From Arachnopeziza araneosa (lineage: Eukaryota; Ascomycota; Leotiomycetes; Helotiales; Arachnopezizaceae), in NCBI GenBank assembly GCA_003988855.1, contig QYAI01000289.1:1-10994 (forward strand): a stretch of 10,994 nucleotides of DNA, read 5' to 3'. The notes below the pieces were generated by a model. The model was not told where the DNA came from, did no database searches, and saw only the letters and a program-made list of their open reading frames with translations. Below, in pieces: positions 1 through 7,524 of the stretch. Numbering within the stretch: the first letter of the stretch is position 1; each line of letters starts with the position of its first letter. The position numbers and the translations under genes are program-made.

Positions 1-1504
1 ACTTAACAAAACATTTAACAAGCTTTACGCTTAAAGTAAAATAAAATAAGTTACTAATTTTACTTTGTTTAGCAGCTTAGTATTTGTTGTTTAGCGCAAT
101 GTTAATAAAGTAAAAAAAAAACGCATTGTAGTAAATTTTAAAGCACTAAACAAAGTAGCAGTATTAAACGCATACTTTATACTACTTTAAGCTAATATTA
201 TTAAAGTTTTAAAAAAAAATTACATTATAGTAATTAATAAGTTGTTATTTTTTTATTAGTTTCTTGTAGCAAAAAAGCATAGTAAACGCTTTACTGTTAT
301 TAGTTTGAAAAGCTAAAAAAAATCTTATGTTACTTTAATAAAGTTTAAAATTTTACTTGCTTATGTATAGCAAGTAATAAATTAGCAACTTCGCAAATTT
401 CGTACTTTTGTACAAGCTTTTATTAACAATATTATGCTATTTTTAAAAACTACTAAAAAGTACTTTTAGTACTTGCACACTATATTTACACTGTTTTGTA
501 ATATAAGCTTGTTACTGTCTTTTAAGAAGTTATAAATTGCATACTTTTTAGTAAACTTACTATGTAAATAAGCTAGAAATAGTAACTACTGCTTAAAAAA
601 TTAATGCTTTAAAAGCTATTTAATTTTTAACTACAGTAAAAAACTTCGAACACTAGCTTAGAATAACAAGTTACTTTAAGTAGTTTATTTTATTTTATAC
701 TAAAGTTATTAAATTACTATAGCAAAAAAAAAACGTTATTGTTAGCAGCTAGTAAAAAGCAAAAAGCTATTAGTTTTAAAAAAAAAGTTATATTACAAAA
801 ACTACTTAAACTTTTACTAAAAATAAAAAATTAGCTTTTAGCGCAGTACAAAAATACTTAACAAAAAATATAATTTTATACTACGCTAACTTTAATTAAA
901 CACTGTACTTTAAAATTAACGCGTTAATAAAAAAAAGCTTTAGCGTTATAGTTTTTTATTTATAACTTAACTACGTTATTTTAAATAACTTGTTAAAAAT
1001 CGCAAGTACTGCTGTGCAACTAGTGCTTTTTTTTAGCAAGCTGCTTAAAGCAGCAAAGAAAAAATACAAACGCTACAAAACAGCAGTTAAGCAATAAAAA
1101 AAAGTACTACTAAAGTAAACACTTAGCTTGTAAATACTTTTAAAAAAAGCAAAGTACTAAAACAGTTACAAAAGTAAAACTAAAAAACTTAGAAAAAAAC
1201 TAGCTTTAAAAAAAGTTTTTTTTAAAGCTTTATAGTGTTAATTTGTGTTAAGTAAACTTTTACTTTACTATATACAATAATTCAAAATAAACTTAGTATT
1301 AAAACACGTAATACTAAAGTAAATAATTTTATTTTTATTAATGCTAAACTAGCTTAGTTAGCTAGAAAGCACTTAAAAGCTAAGCTATAAACTTTAAACA
1401 CTTTTTACAAAGTTAAAAAATATAATAATTAAGCTTTTAGCTAAATTACTTACTATATTAAACTAACTTTTAACATTAACAGCAGAAAACAGTAGAAATT
1501 ACTA
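1..1504. other. AT-rich hypermutated DNA without a recognisable gene
   Basis: No open frame of useful length exists here on either strand, and no protein family could be read through the stops with confidence. The sequence is almost free of CC, GG, TC and GA dinucleotides; remaining C is nearly always preceded by A or G. The first 120 bases are about 22% G+C. This is what a transposon looks like after saturating C-to-T mutation on both strands, so it is most likely old mobile DNA of unknown family. If the integrase-like remnant to its right is real, this stretch lies where the 3' part of that retroelement and its LTR would be. Confidence 0.6.
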
Positions 1505-2180
1505 ATGCTAGTTGTAAAACTAAAAAACTATAACTTTATTTTAAGCTAAGCTTAAATATTAAAATATTAAGTTTATATTCTTTACTTTAAAGTTTACTGC
1601 TTTTTAGTGTTTATTAGCTTGTGTAGCATAGCGTTCTTAGCTTATCTGAATATTGTTTTTAGCAGCTTTTTATAACTTATAAATTTTTTAAATTAATTTT
1701 TTTACTTTAGTTTAGTTTAGCTGCTTTTTTAGTGTTTTTGCTAATATAATTTTTTTTAGTTATATAAAGTTCTAAGTTTAATTTTTTTTTTAGTTATAAA
1801 CAGTAACTAGCTTATTGTTTCGTGCTACAATAACGCTTGCTAATAGTTTACTATAGAAATTTACTTGTTTTAGTTATTTTAGTAGTATGTAACATACAAG
1901 CGCAGTTTTTAGTCAAAGTACTAGTTTACAATTTTAGTTTGTTTATTTGTTTAAAAGTAGTTTGCAATGCTAAGTTAAAGTTTAATCTAAAGTTTTTTAC
2001 ATACTTTTTTCTAAAAGTTTAATACAAACTAAAAGCTTCGGTTTAATATAATAAAATTTAGTAGTTTAACGTATCTAACTACATAAGTTAAGAAGATAAA
2101 AACTAGTTTTCTTGCTATAATCGTATCTTGTACTAGTATTAACACAAGTTTTTTGTTTACAAAAATAGCTACTATATTAA
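1505..2180 (-). pseudogene. Ty3/Gypsy-like integrase remnant (C-terminal part of pol), decayed
   Basis: Reading the minus strand through stops gives, near 1575-1730, a segment resembling the end of Ty3/Gypsy integrases: a helix ending in ERYATQANKH, then a basic residue (now a stop) and a short FKV segment where the family has a Gly-Asp-x-Val motif. Slightly downstream (about 1507-1553), in another frame, KLSLK is followed by SYSFLVLQLA, matching the family's KLD...GPF-V-L pattern after reversal of likely C-to-T changes. Further upstream, about 1820-1840, STKQ resembles the conserved STG-SPF region, and a cysteine-containing stretch near 2140-2160 could be the start of the integrase core, but these are weak. 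Frameshifts and stops make it non-functional. In life the protein would insert retroelement cDNA into chromosomes. The call is inference from scattered motifs; the boundaries are approximate. Confidence 0.42.
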
Positions 2181-2334
2181 ATTTATTCTTGCTTTTAAAG
2201 CATTTCTTAAAGTTTACACTAACGTGTTGCTAGAGTTAGTCTGAAATTAGCAGCTAATGTAAAAGTTTAAGTTTCTTGTTTTTTAGTACATAAGCTTTTT
2301 TGCATGCGTAGCAGTTTACTAGATATCTGTTAAT

Positions 2335-2667
2335 TGTTACAAGTTGGATCTGGTAGTCAGAACTTAGGCCTGAGGGCCTAGGCAGAAACTAAAGCAACAC
2401 TCGGAGCTAACTTTCTTTAATAGAAGAAATAAAGATCAACAAAGCAATCTTTAGAACTATTGACAAGACTATTGATAAAACTATTAATAAAACTATTAAT
2501 TAACTATTAAAAGAAAAGTGTGCGACAAAAACTGTGTAAGCTGTTTTTCTTGTACAAAAATTATATATAGAAAGCTTTAAGCACTTAGTGTTCTTTAGCT
2601 TTGCTTTTTTAAAATACGTAAGATTTATTATTTACGTGTTCTAACTATGCAATCGTGAACTCTTTTA
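2335..2667 (+). repeat. LTR-like 333-bp repeat, copy 1
   Basis: This block recurs in the same orientation at 4514-4846 (same length) and, for its last 152 bases, at 6271-6422. It starts TGTTAC and, by alignment to the other copies, ends at TTTTA where they have TTACA, so the TG...CA ends of a retroelement LTR are implied. It holds a GC-rich head (AGGCCTGAGGGCCTAGGCAG), a 12-bp tandem array, a TATATATA box at 2562-2569 and a conserved AGCACT-like dyad downstream of it. No primer-binding site or polypurine tract was found next to it, and its own flanks (TTAAT and GCTTT) do not match, so it is not a simple solo LTR. The orientation is inferred from the TATA position. Confidence 0.6.
2453..2500 (+). 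repeat. 12-bp tandem repeat, four units, inside the LTR-like repeat
   Basis: Four consecutive 12-mers of the form aRaactattRaY run from 2453 to 2500; the last two are identical (AAAACTATTAAT). The same four-unit array is present in copy 2 at 4632-4679, so it belongs to the repeat and predates its duplication. The differences between units are mainly G/A, as expected from the local mutation bias. Confidence 0.75.
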
Positions 2668-2689
2668 GCTTTATTAACTGCAGTAGTAA

Positions 2690-4267
2690 TTTTCTTTTGC
2701 GCAAGTCAAATACTTTTACTAGCTTTTTTTTATTGCTGTTGTTTTATAAACTTTCTTATAGCAGCGACGTTTTAAGTGCTTTTTTTTGCAATACTTTTTT
2801 GTAAAGTTTTTTTGCGGTTTTTCTTTTGTTTTAATTTGCTTTGAAGTAAAGAATAAAAGCTTTTAGTTAGAGTTGCGTAAGCAAGAAAATCTTTAATTAG
2901 CTAGATTAACTTTTTAAATCGTTAAAAGTTTAGCAAGCTTGCAAGTCTAATTGCTTTACGATTTGCTATTTTTTCAAAAGCATACGCAGCTTTAAGATAA
3001 GTTTAAGAAAAAAGTTTTAGAAAGTTTAGTTCTAAGTCTAAGTCTTGCTTTCGTTTATCTGCTGCTTTGCGCTTGCTAGTGTACTGCTTTTTCTTTCGTA
3101 AAGCAGCTTTTAAATTAACTAGCTACATTCTAGTTTTTGCAAAAGCGCTAATAATAGTAAACTTTTTAAAAGCAGCTTTTTGTATAGTTAGCAGATTTTA
3201 GAAGAATAAAGTAACAAAGTATTCGAAGTTTAAAGCTTGAAAAGCGTAATAAATGCATTAATTTTGCTTTGCGTTTTAAAGCTAGAATAGTTTTACATCT
3301 AGAAGTTGCAAAGCGTGCGTTTCGTGCGAAAAGTAGTAGAATATACAGATGTAATTTTTAGCAGCTTTTACTACGAATTTGTAAAAAATCGTAAGTTAAG
3401 TAGCTATCGCAAAAAAAAAAGCTACTAGAGCTTTAAAGAATTAGCTGCTATATAAAAAATAAAAAAGTCAAAGTACTCTAGAATTTTTTTTAAGTTAGTA
3501 TAACTTGTAGTAGTTATAGTAATTACATTTTCTTTAGCTAAGCTATATTAAACTTAATTCTTTATTATCTTAACTTTAAGCGCAATAACAAAAGCTAGCA
3601 AACACTTTCTAGCAGCGTTAATTGTTTCTACAGCAGTTAAAGACTTTCGATTCTCTAGACTAGCAGCATATAGCTTTTTTATAGCATACGAAACTACAAC
3701 TTGCTCTAATTTTAGACAGCTAACTCAAGTACTAGTTTTATCTATATTTTATATTTTCTTTAACTTTCGAATTTTATATTTATTAAGCGCTGCTTTGTAT
3801 CTCGCAAACTACTGTTTTATGTTTTTTTCTGTATATGTTTCTAGTTGCTCTCGCGCAATTAGCTTCGTACTAATAGTATAAAGCTTTTAACTGATTTTTA
3901 TCTTTTTTATTTATTCTGTATACTAGCAATTAAATAGCAGCAACTGTAGAAAATTTTCTTAAGACAGCAAGTATGCAATTGCACTTCGAATTAAGCTTTT
4001 TGTCGCACTTAATCTACTAAAGCTAGCTTTAGCAGTACAATATCTTATTATTGCAACTTCTTGTTTGTCTGTTAGAACTTAATTATAACTACTTTAACTG
4101 TTTTGAATCTTAAGCTAGTAGCAGCGAAGCTGCTTTCAAATAGCATCTTTGTGTTAAAAAATATAGAATATTCGAGCTACTGTACTAAGGTTTTTATCTT
4201 GCTTCTTACTTAAAGCTTATTTAACTGCTTTTCGAATCTTCGCTTTTACTTCAGAGTTAATTGTTAT
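2690..4267 (-). pseudogene. pogo/Fot1-like DDE transposase, decayed (element 1)
   Basis: The minus strand read through stops gives a pogo-superfamily (Tc1/mariner) transposase that would cut and paste its element at TA sites. The start is probably the ATA at 4265-4267, a mutated ATG: it is in frame with the catalytic region and followed by an N-terminal helix-turn-helix segment. The first catalytic Asp is at 3740-3742 (codon 176, in NIDKT, originally DET). About 30 codons on comes a family signature, NRKSLTAVETINAA. The second Asp is at 3406-3408 (DSYLTY, originally DGH-TH) and the third at 3297-3299 (THALQLLDV, originally LQPLDV). Spacing of the last two is about 36 codons. A frameshift lies at or near the A10 run at 3411-3420. 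The tail is Lys-rich, and I saw no zinc knuckle. It sits between two direct LTR-like repeats rather than between recognisable inverted repeats. Confidence 0.72.
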
Positions 4268-4317
4268 TGTGGAAGTTAAGCTAATGTACAGCAAATAGGC
4301 AAAATCACTAGAAGAAG

Positions 4318-4416
4318 ATTACACGGTCGCAATTTTGAGGGTGGACGTTTTGCTTGCAGGTGAACCTTTGCTTTCTCCGACTACCAGGGCCTGCCCGTGC
4401 GTGGAAGAGCACTGAC
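4318..4416. other. GC-rich unmutated patch, candidate 5' terminal segment of pogo-like element 1
   Basis: Bases 4321-4416 are 54 of 96 G or C (56%), against a surrounding level under 30%, and keep many TC, CC, GA and GG dinucleotides that are nearly absent elsewhere. The patch lies just upstream of the transposase start at 4267, where the 5' inverted repeat of element 1 should be, and ends ...GCACTGAC next to a TA at 4417-4418, which would suit a pogo target site. No matching inverted copy was found near 2670, so the terminal-repeat role is inference. It has no convincing coding potential and does not fold as a tRNA by eye. Confidence 0.4.
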
Positions 4417-4513
4417 TATTAGTATTTTCTTGTTATAAATATTATAGTTAAGTTTAGTAGCTTGTATAGTTTTCAAAAAGTAAGCTACTAAGTACTAGAA
4501 TTAAGTTATAAAG

Positions 4514-4846
4514 TGTTATAAGTTAAACCTAGTAGTCAGAACCTAGGCCTGAGAGCCTAGGCAGAAACTAAGGCAACACTTGAAGCTAACTTTCTTCAAT
4601 AGAAAAGATAAAGATCAGCAAGGCAATTTTCAGAACTATTAACAAGACTATTAATTAAACTATTAATAAAACTATTAATTAACTATTAAAAGAAAACTGT
4701 GCGACAGGAACTGTGTAAGCTGTTTTTCTTATACAAAGAGTATATATAGAAAGCTTTAAGCATTTAGTGCTCTTTAGCTTTACTTTCTTAAAATATAAAA
4801 GATTTATTATTCACGTGTTCTAACTGTGCAATTGTAAACTTTTACA
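4514..4846 (+). repeat. LTR-like 333-bp repeat, copy 2
   Basis: Second full-length copy, in the same orientation as 2335-2667 and also 333 bp. It starts TGTTAT and ends TTTTACA, with TATATATA at 4741-4748 and CACGTG near the 3' end. Differences from copy 1 in the GC-rich head are G/A before a purine or T/C after a pyrimidine, matching the local mutation signature. The 1,846 bp between copies 1 and 2 hold a DNA-transposon pseudogene, not gag-pol, so the pair does not form an ordinary LTR retrotransposon. The flanking five bases (TAAAG and ACTTT) do not match. Confidence 0.6.
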
Positions 4847-4967
4847 ACTTTTATTTCTTTAGTTAAGACAATAAAGCTTAGATATTTTGTGCAAGTAATG
4901 TAGAATTCTAACTTAACAATGTTAGCTTGTAAACTAGCTTTTCGAAGTCTTTCTAGTACTTTGCATA

Positions 4968-5400
4968 TGTGGAATTTAGTAAAATAAAAGTATGTAATAA
5001 TAAGCTTATATACAATTCCGAGTATATAAGCTAATAAGATTATATATAGAATATAAAAGTAAAGCAGAATTGTATTGTATTTAAAGAGCTTGCTATCTAA
5101 CTAATACTAAGAAATTTCGTTACTTATATATTTAATTAGAATCAGATTTAAATTCTAATTTCGATTTTAATTTCAAATCTAAAAACAAGTTAACAACTAA
5201 TTAGAATAAAAAAGCTTTAGTTTGATTATAAATTAAGCACGCAATTTAAGCTAAACTAAGTTATAAAAACTTATTTACTAATTAAGAAAATTAGAAGCGA
5301 AACAAAACTAGCTAATGCAAGCTAGATTATAAATCAAGCAATTTATAAGCTTTAATAAGCCTTGGTAAGCCTTGATAAGCTTTTTCGTAGGCTTATTAAT
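4968..5400 (+). repeat. Left arm of the foldback element
   Basis: About 433 bp matching the reverse complement of 5633-6064. Landmarks seen in both arms include the terminal TGTGRAATTTAGTAAAATAA, a TATAAGCTAATAAGATT block, and GTAGGCTTATTAAT at the inner edge (5387-5400). Many of the arm-to-arm differences are C/T or G/A. Confidence 0.85.
5347..5386 (+). repeat. 10-bp tandem repeat in the left foldback arm (four units)
   Basis: Four consecutive decamers of the form AAGCYTTRRT: aagctttaat, aagccttggt, aagccttgat, aagctttttc. The inverted counterpart in the right arm has five units, so the arms differ by one unit. Confidence 0.75.
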
Positions 5401-5632
5401 TGTTAAATTTAAAGGTTCGCTAAGTTTGCTAAAGAATTGTAATTAGATTATTTGCAACTAGCTAACTTTAGTTTAATAATAAGTACTTAACTACTAGTTT
5501 TTTTAAGTCTAATTTTAGATATTAGACTAATAACACTTCTAGTAGTTATATTTGATTATTACAGAACTTTAGCCTAATTTATAAGGCAACCATACGTGAT
5601 TCTAAAGCATAACTTCTATTTATGCACACTTG

Positions 5633-6064
5633 ATTAATAAGCCTACAAAAAAGCTTATTAAGGCTTATCAAAGCTTACTAAGACTTATTAAAGCTTATAA
5701 ATTGCTCGATTTATAATCTAGCTAGTTTTGCTTCGCTTTTAATTTCCTTAACTAGTAAATAAGTTCTTATAACTTAGTTTAGCTTAAATTGCGTACTTAA
5801 TTTATAACTAAACTAAACCTTTTCTATTCGATTAGTTGTTAGCTTGTTTTTAGATTTGAAATCAAAATCAAAATTAAAACTTAAATCCAATTTTAATTAA
5901 ATATATAAATAACGAGATTTTCTAGTATTAGTTAAATAGCAAGCTCTTCAAATACAATACAATTCTACTTTACTTTTATATTCTATATACAATCTTATTA
6001 GCTTATATACTCGGAATTATATATAAGCTTATTATTACATACTCTTATTTTACTAAATTTCACA
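5633..6064 (-). repeat. Right arm of the foldback element
   Basis: About 432 bp, the inverted partner of 4968-5400, ending AAATTTCACA before TA at 6065-6066. It carries one more 10-bp unit than the left arm, so small deletions elsewhere must balance the lengths. Confidence 0.85.
5647..5696 (-). repeat. 10-bp tandem repeat in the right foldback arm (five units)
   Basis: Five consecutive decamers on the plus strand: aaaaaagctt, attaaggctt, atcaaagctt, actaagactt, attaaagctt. These are the inverted version of the left-arm array at 5347-5386, with one extra unit. Confidence 0.75.
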
Positions 6065-6104
6065 TAAATAAGTGTTTTTTTTCTTCTAAAATTATATATA
6101 GTAT

Positions 6105-6136
6105 AGTTATTTAGTAGTCTAGTTATTTAGTAGTCT
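6105..6136 (+). repeat. 16-bp perfect tandem duplication
   Basis: AGTTATTTAGTAGTCT occurs twice head to tail (6105-6120 and 6121-6136), followed by AGTT of a third partial unit. It lies in the spacer just outside the right end of the foldback element. The lack of differences suggests a recent slippage event. No function is suggested. Confidence 0.85.
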
Positions 6137-6270
6137 AGTTTTTTACTTAGTTTGTTTATACGCTAGCTTTTTATAAAAACTTATACTTTGTTATTAACTT
6201 TAAAGTTAACATTTTGTTAGCAGCAATTAGCTTGTTTAATGTAGTGCTTTTAAGCTTTGTTTATACTTGT

Positions 6271-6422
6271 AAAACTGTGCAACAGGAACTATGTTAGTTA
6301 TTTCTCTTGTACGAAAGGTATAGGTAGAAAGCTTCAAGCACTTAGTGCTCTTCAGCTTTACTTTCTTAAAATAACAAATTTATCATTCACGTGTTCTGAC
6401 TGTGCAATCGTAAACTCTTACA
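6271..6422 (+). repeat. LTR-like repeat, copy 3 (3' half only)
   Basis: This matches the last 152 bases of the 333-bp repeat, from AAAACTGTGCRACAGGAACT to the end CTTACA, including the AGCACTTAGTGCT dyad and CACGTG near the end. The 5' part with the GC-rich head and 12-bp array is absent; upstream sequence is unrelated. It keeps more C and G than copies 1 and 2, so it is the least mutated of the three. Its 3' flank, TTAAC, resembles the 5' flank of copy 1, TTAAT, but this is weak evidence for pairing. Confidence 0.65.
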
Positions 6423-6465
6423 TTAACTAACTAGGTATTTATAGTATATAACATAACGTATTTTA

Positions 6466-6500
6466 TTATCAAGTAGCGCATATTATCAAGTAGCGCACTT
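6466..6500 (+). repeat. Left terminal inverted repeat of the host pogo element (3' end of element)
   Basis: 35 bp, matching the right end with three mismatches, all A here for G there and all at GpA or GpG positions. Similarity continues more weakly to about 6518. It contains the 17-mer TATTATCAAGTAGCGCA twice in perfect tandem (6464-6480 and 6481-6497, the first including the TA), a likely double transposase-binding site. Confidence 0.88.
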
Positions 6501-6601
6501 CTTCTTACTTTTATTGCTTTAAAATAAGATTAAGCAACTACAACGTATATAATTAATTAAAACTACTTGAAATCTGATAAATCTAATACAACTATAGTAT
6601 T

Positions 6602-7443
6602 TTAACAAGTACGCGCATTATAACTAGTTTTTTCGCAAGTACTACATTGTTGCTTAAAAAGCTGCTTTTTATTTTGCTTACTACTTTTAAAGCGCTTGTC
6701 GCGTTAAGCTTGCTTTTTTGCTTTTTTTAAGCTAAAACATCTTGCGCATTTTTTATAGTAAGTGCTTTTTTTTAACTAATTTAAGTTCTTTTAGCTTTAC
6801 AGCGTTTGCTTGGTGCTTTATTTGCTACTTAAAGCATGCGTACTTTAGCTAGTATAAAAGTTATTTTATAAGCTAATATTTTTATTTCTTTAGCTAATGC
6901 AGCTATAGTCTTAAAAATAAAAGTTAAAAAGCTTTTTTAATAATATACAATACAACTTTTTACTAAAGCTAACTGTAAAAGCGTATTAATTGCATTGTAA
7001 AAAGTTTAAAAAACTTAAAAGCTAGTATTAAGCAAAAAAAGTAAACTTAAATTTAAAGTTTTTAACTTTATATTAAGCTTTGAAATTACAGCTTCTAAGT
7101 TAAAAAATACTAAGCTAGCTTTGCGAAATCTAGCTTAACTATTTTAAGCTGTTATAAAAACTAAATAAGCTGCTTTAAAAGCAAGAAAAAACTTAACTTT
7201 TGTAATATAAGCTTTAATAAAAGTTTTAATTTGTTAACTATATGCTTGTTTTAAAACACTAAAACACTTAATATTAAGTAGCTAAGTTAAATAAAAAAAA
7301 TAAAAAAGTAATAATGTTGTGTACTTTACAGTACTTTCAAAATTTAGCTAATTTGTAACTTTTATGTTTATTAAAAACAAGCATTTAATATAAACTTTTT
7401 GCTTAAGCAATAGTATGCTTATTAAAGTGCTTAAGCTAACGTA
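6602..7443 (-). pseudogene. Host pogo transposase, C-terminal part (decayed)
   Basis: Continuation of the gene that starts at 10069. It begins with LKHFNKHT just inside the insertion point. The second catalytic residue is in MLVFNKHKSY (originally DGHESH), with Asn at 7370-7372. The third is in LLNIKCFSVLKQAY (originally LLDVGCFGPLK), with Asn at 7273-7275. Then come the FLAFKAAY and FRGAGLVPFDPEAVISKLD-like regions typical of fungal pogo proteins. The C-terminus is a CCHC zinc knuckle at 6605-6646, CSTCEKTSYNARTC, whose His has become Tyr; TAA follows at 6602-6604. A frameshift lies between the second and third catalytic positions, near the T-rich run. All loss-of-function changes seen are G-to-A or C-to-T. 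Confidence 0.82.
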
Positions 7444-7497
7444 CTTAACTAGTTCGTAACTCAGACTAGTTCGCGACTCAGAATTCCTGCTACCACC
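7444..7497 (+). repeat. Left terminal inverted repeat of the nested pogo element
   Basis: 54 bp starting CTTAACTAGTTCG, matching the right end with four mismatches. All four are C/T differences at a C preceded by a pyrimidine. It contains the 17-mer ACTAGTTCGYRACTCAG twice in tandem (7448-7464 and 7465-7481, two mismatches). Confidence 0.93.
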
Positions 7498-7524
7498 TCT
7501 TATTCTCTGATTCTAGTACTAATT

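Larger units (their letters stand above)
4968..6064. mobile_element. 1,097-bp foldback element (full-length inverted repeat) with TA target duplication
   Basis: The left end TGTGGAATTT and right end AAATTTCACA are inverted copies and are bordered by TA on each side (4966-4967 and 6065-6066), the target duplication of the Tc1/mariner/pogo group. Inverted similarity is strong for about 430 bp from each end and continues more weakly to a central dyad, GTCTAAT at 5507-5513 facing ATTAGAC at 5521-5527. The dyad centre (5517) is one base from the arithmetic midpoint of the element (5516), so the element is essentially one long hairpin. It has no coding capacity, so any mobility would depend on a transposase supplied elsewhere. 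It sits between LTR-like copies 2 and 3. Family assignment beyond the TA duplication is inference. Confidence 0.85.

Noticed and set aside
1310..1440. Plus-strand reading with KVNNFIFINAKLA resembling a Gypsy integrase C-terminal motif
   Set aside because: The similarity is short and conflicts with the minus-strand motifs next to it. In such low-complexity sequence it is likely chance.
1837..2022. 61-codon plus-strand open frame
   Set aside because: Its Leu/Val/Phe-rich composition is what AT-rich hypermutated DNA yields by chance. It lies opposite the integrase-like remnant and has no family resemblance or promoter context.
2690..4267. Interpretation of the region between LTR-like copies as retroviral pol
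   Set aside because: The motifs seen (NIDKT, NRKSLTAVETINAA, THALQLLDV) are those of pogo-type DDE transposases, not reverse transcriptase or integrase.
2349..4388. Inverted match CTGGTAGTCAGA near 2350 and TCCGACTACCAG near 4377 as terminal repeats of element 1
   Set aside because: It is only 12 bases with one mismatch, it lies inside LTR-like copy 1 at a position 14 bases from its end, and it does not extend.
4318..4416. GC-rich patch as a tRNA gene or host exon
   Set aside because: No cloverleaf with anticodon and T-arm could be drawn, and no frame shows a recognisable protein.
6194..6209. TTAACTTTAAAGTTAA perfect palindrome
   Set aside because: Short AT-only-type palindromes are expected by chance at this base composition; nothing around it suggests a role.
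2330..6427. TTAAT before LTR-like copy 1 and TTAAC after copy 3 as a target duplication of one large retroelement
   Set aside because: Five AT-rich bases with one mismatch match easily by chance, copy 2 lies in between, and no gag-pol was recognised inside.
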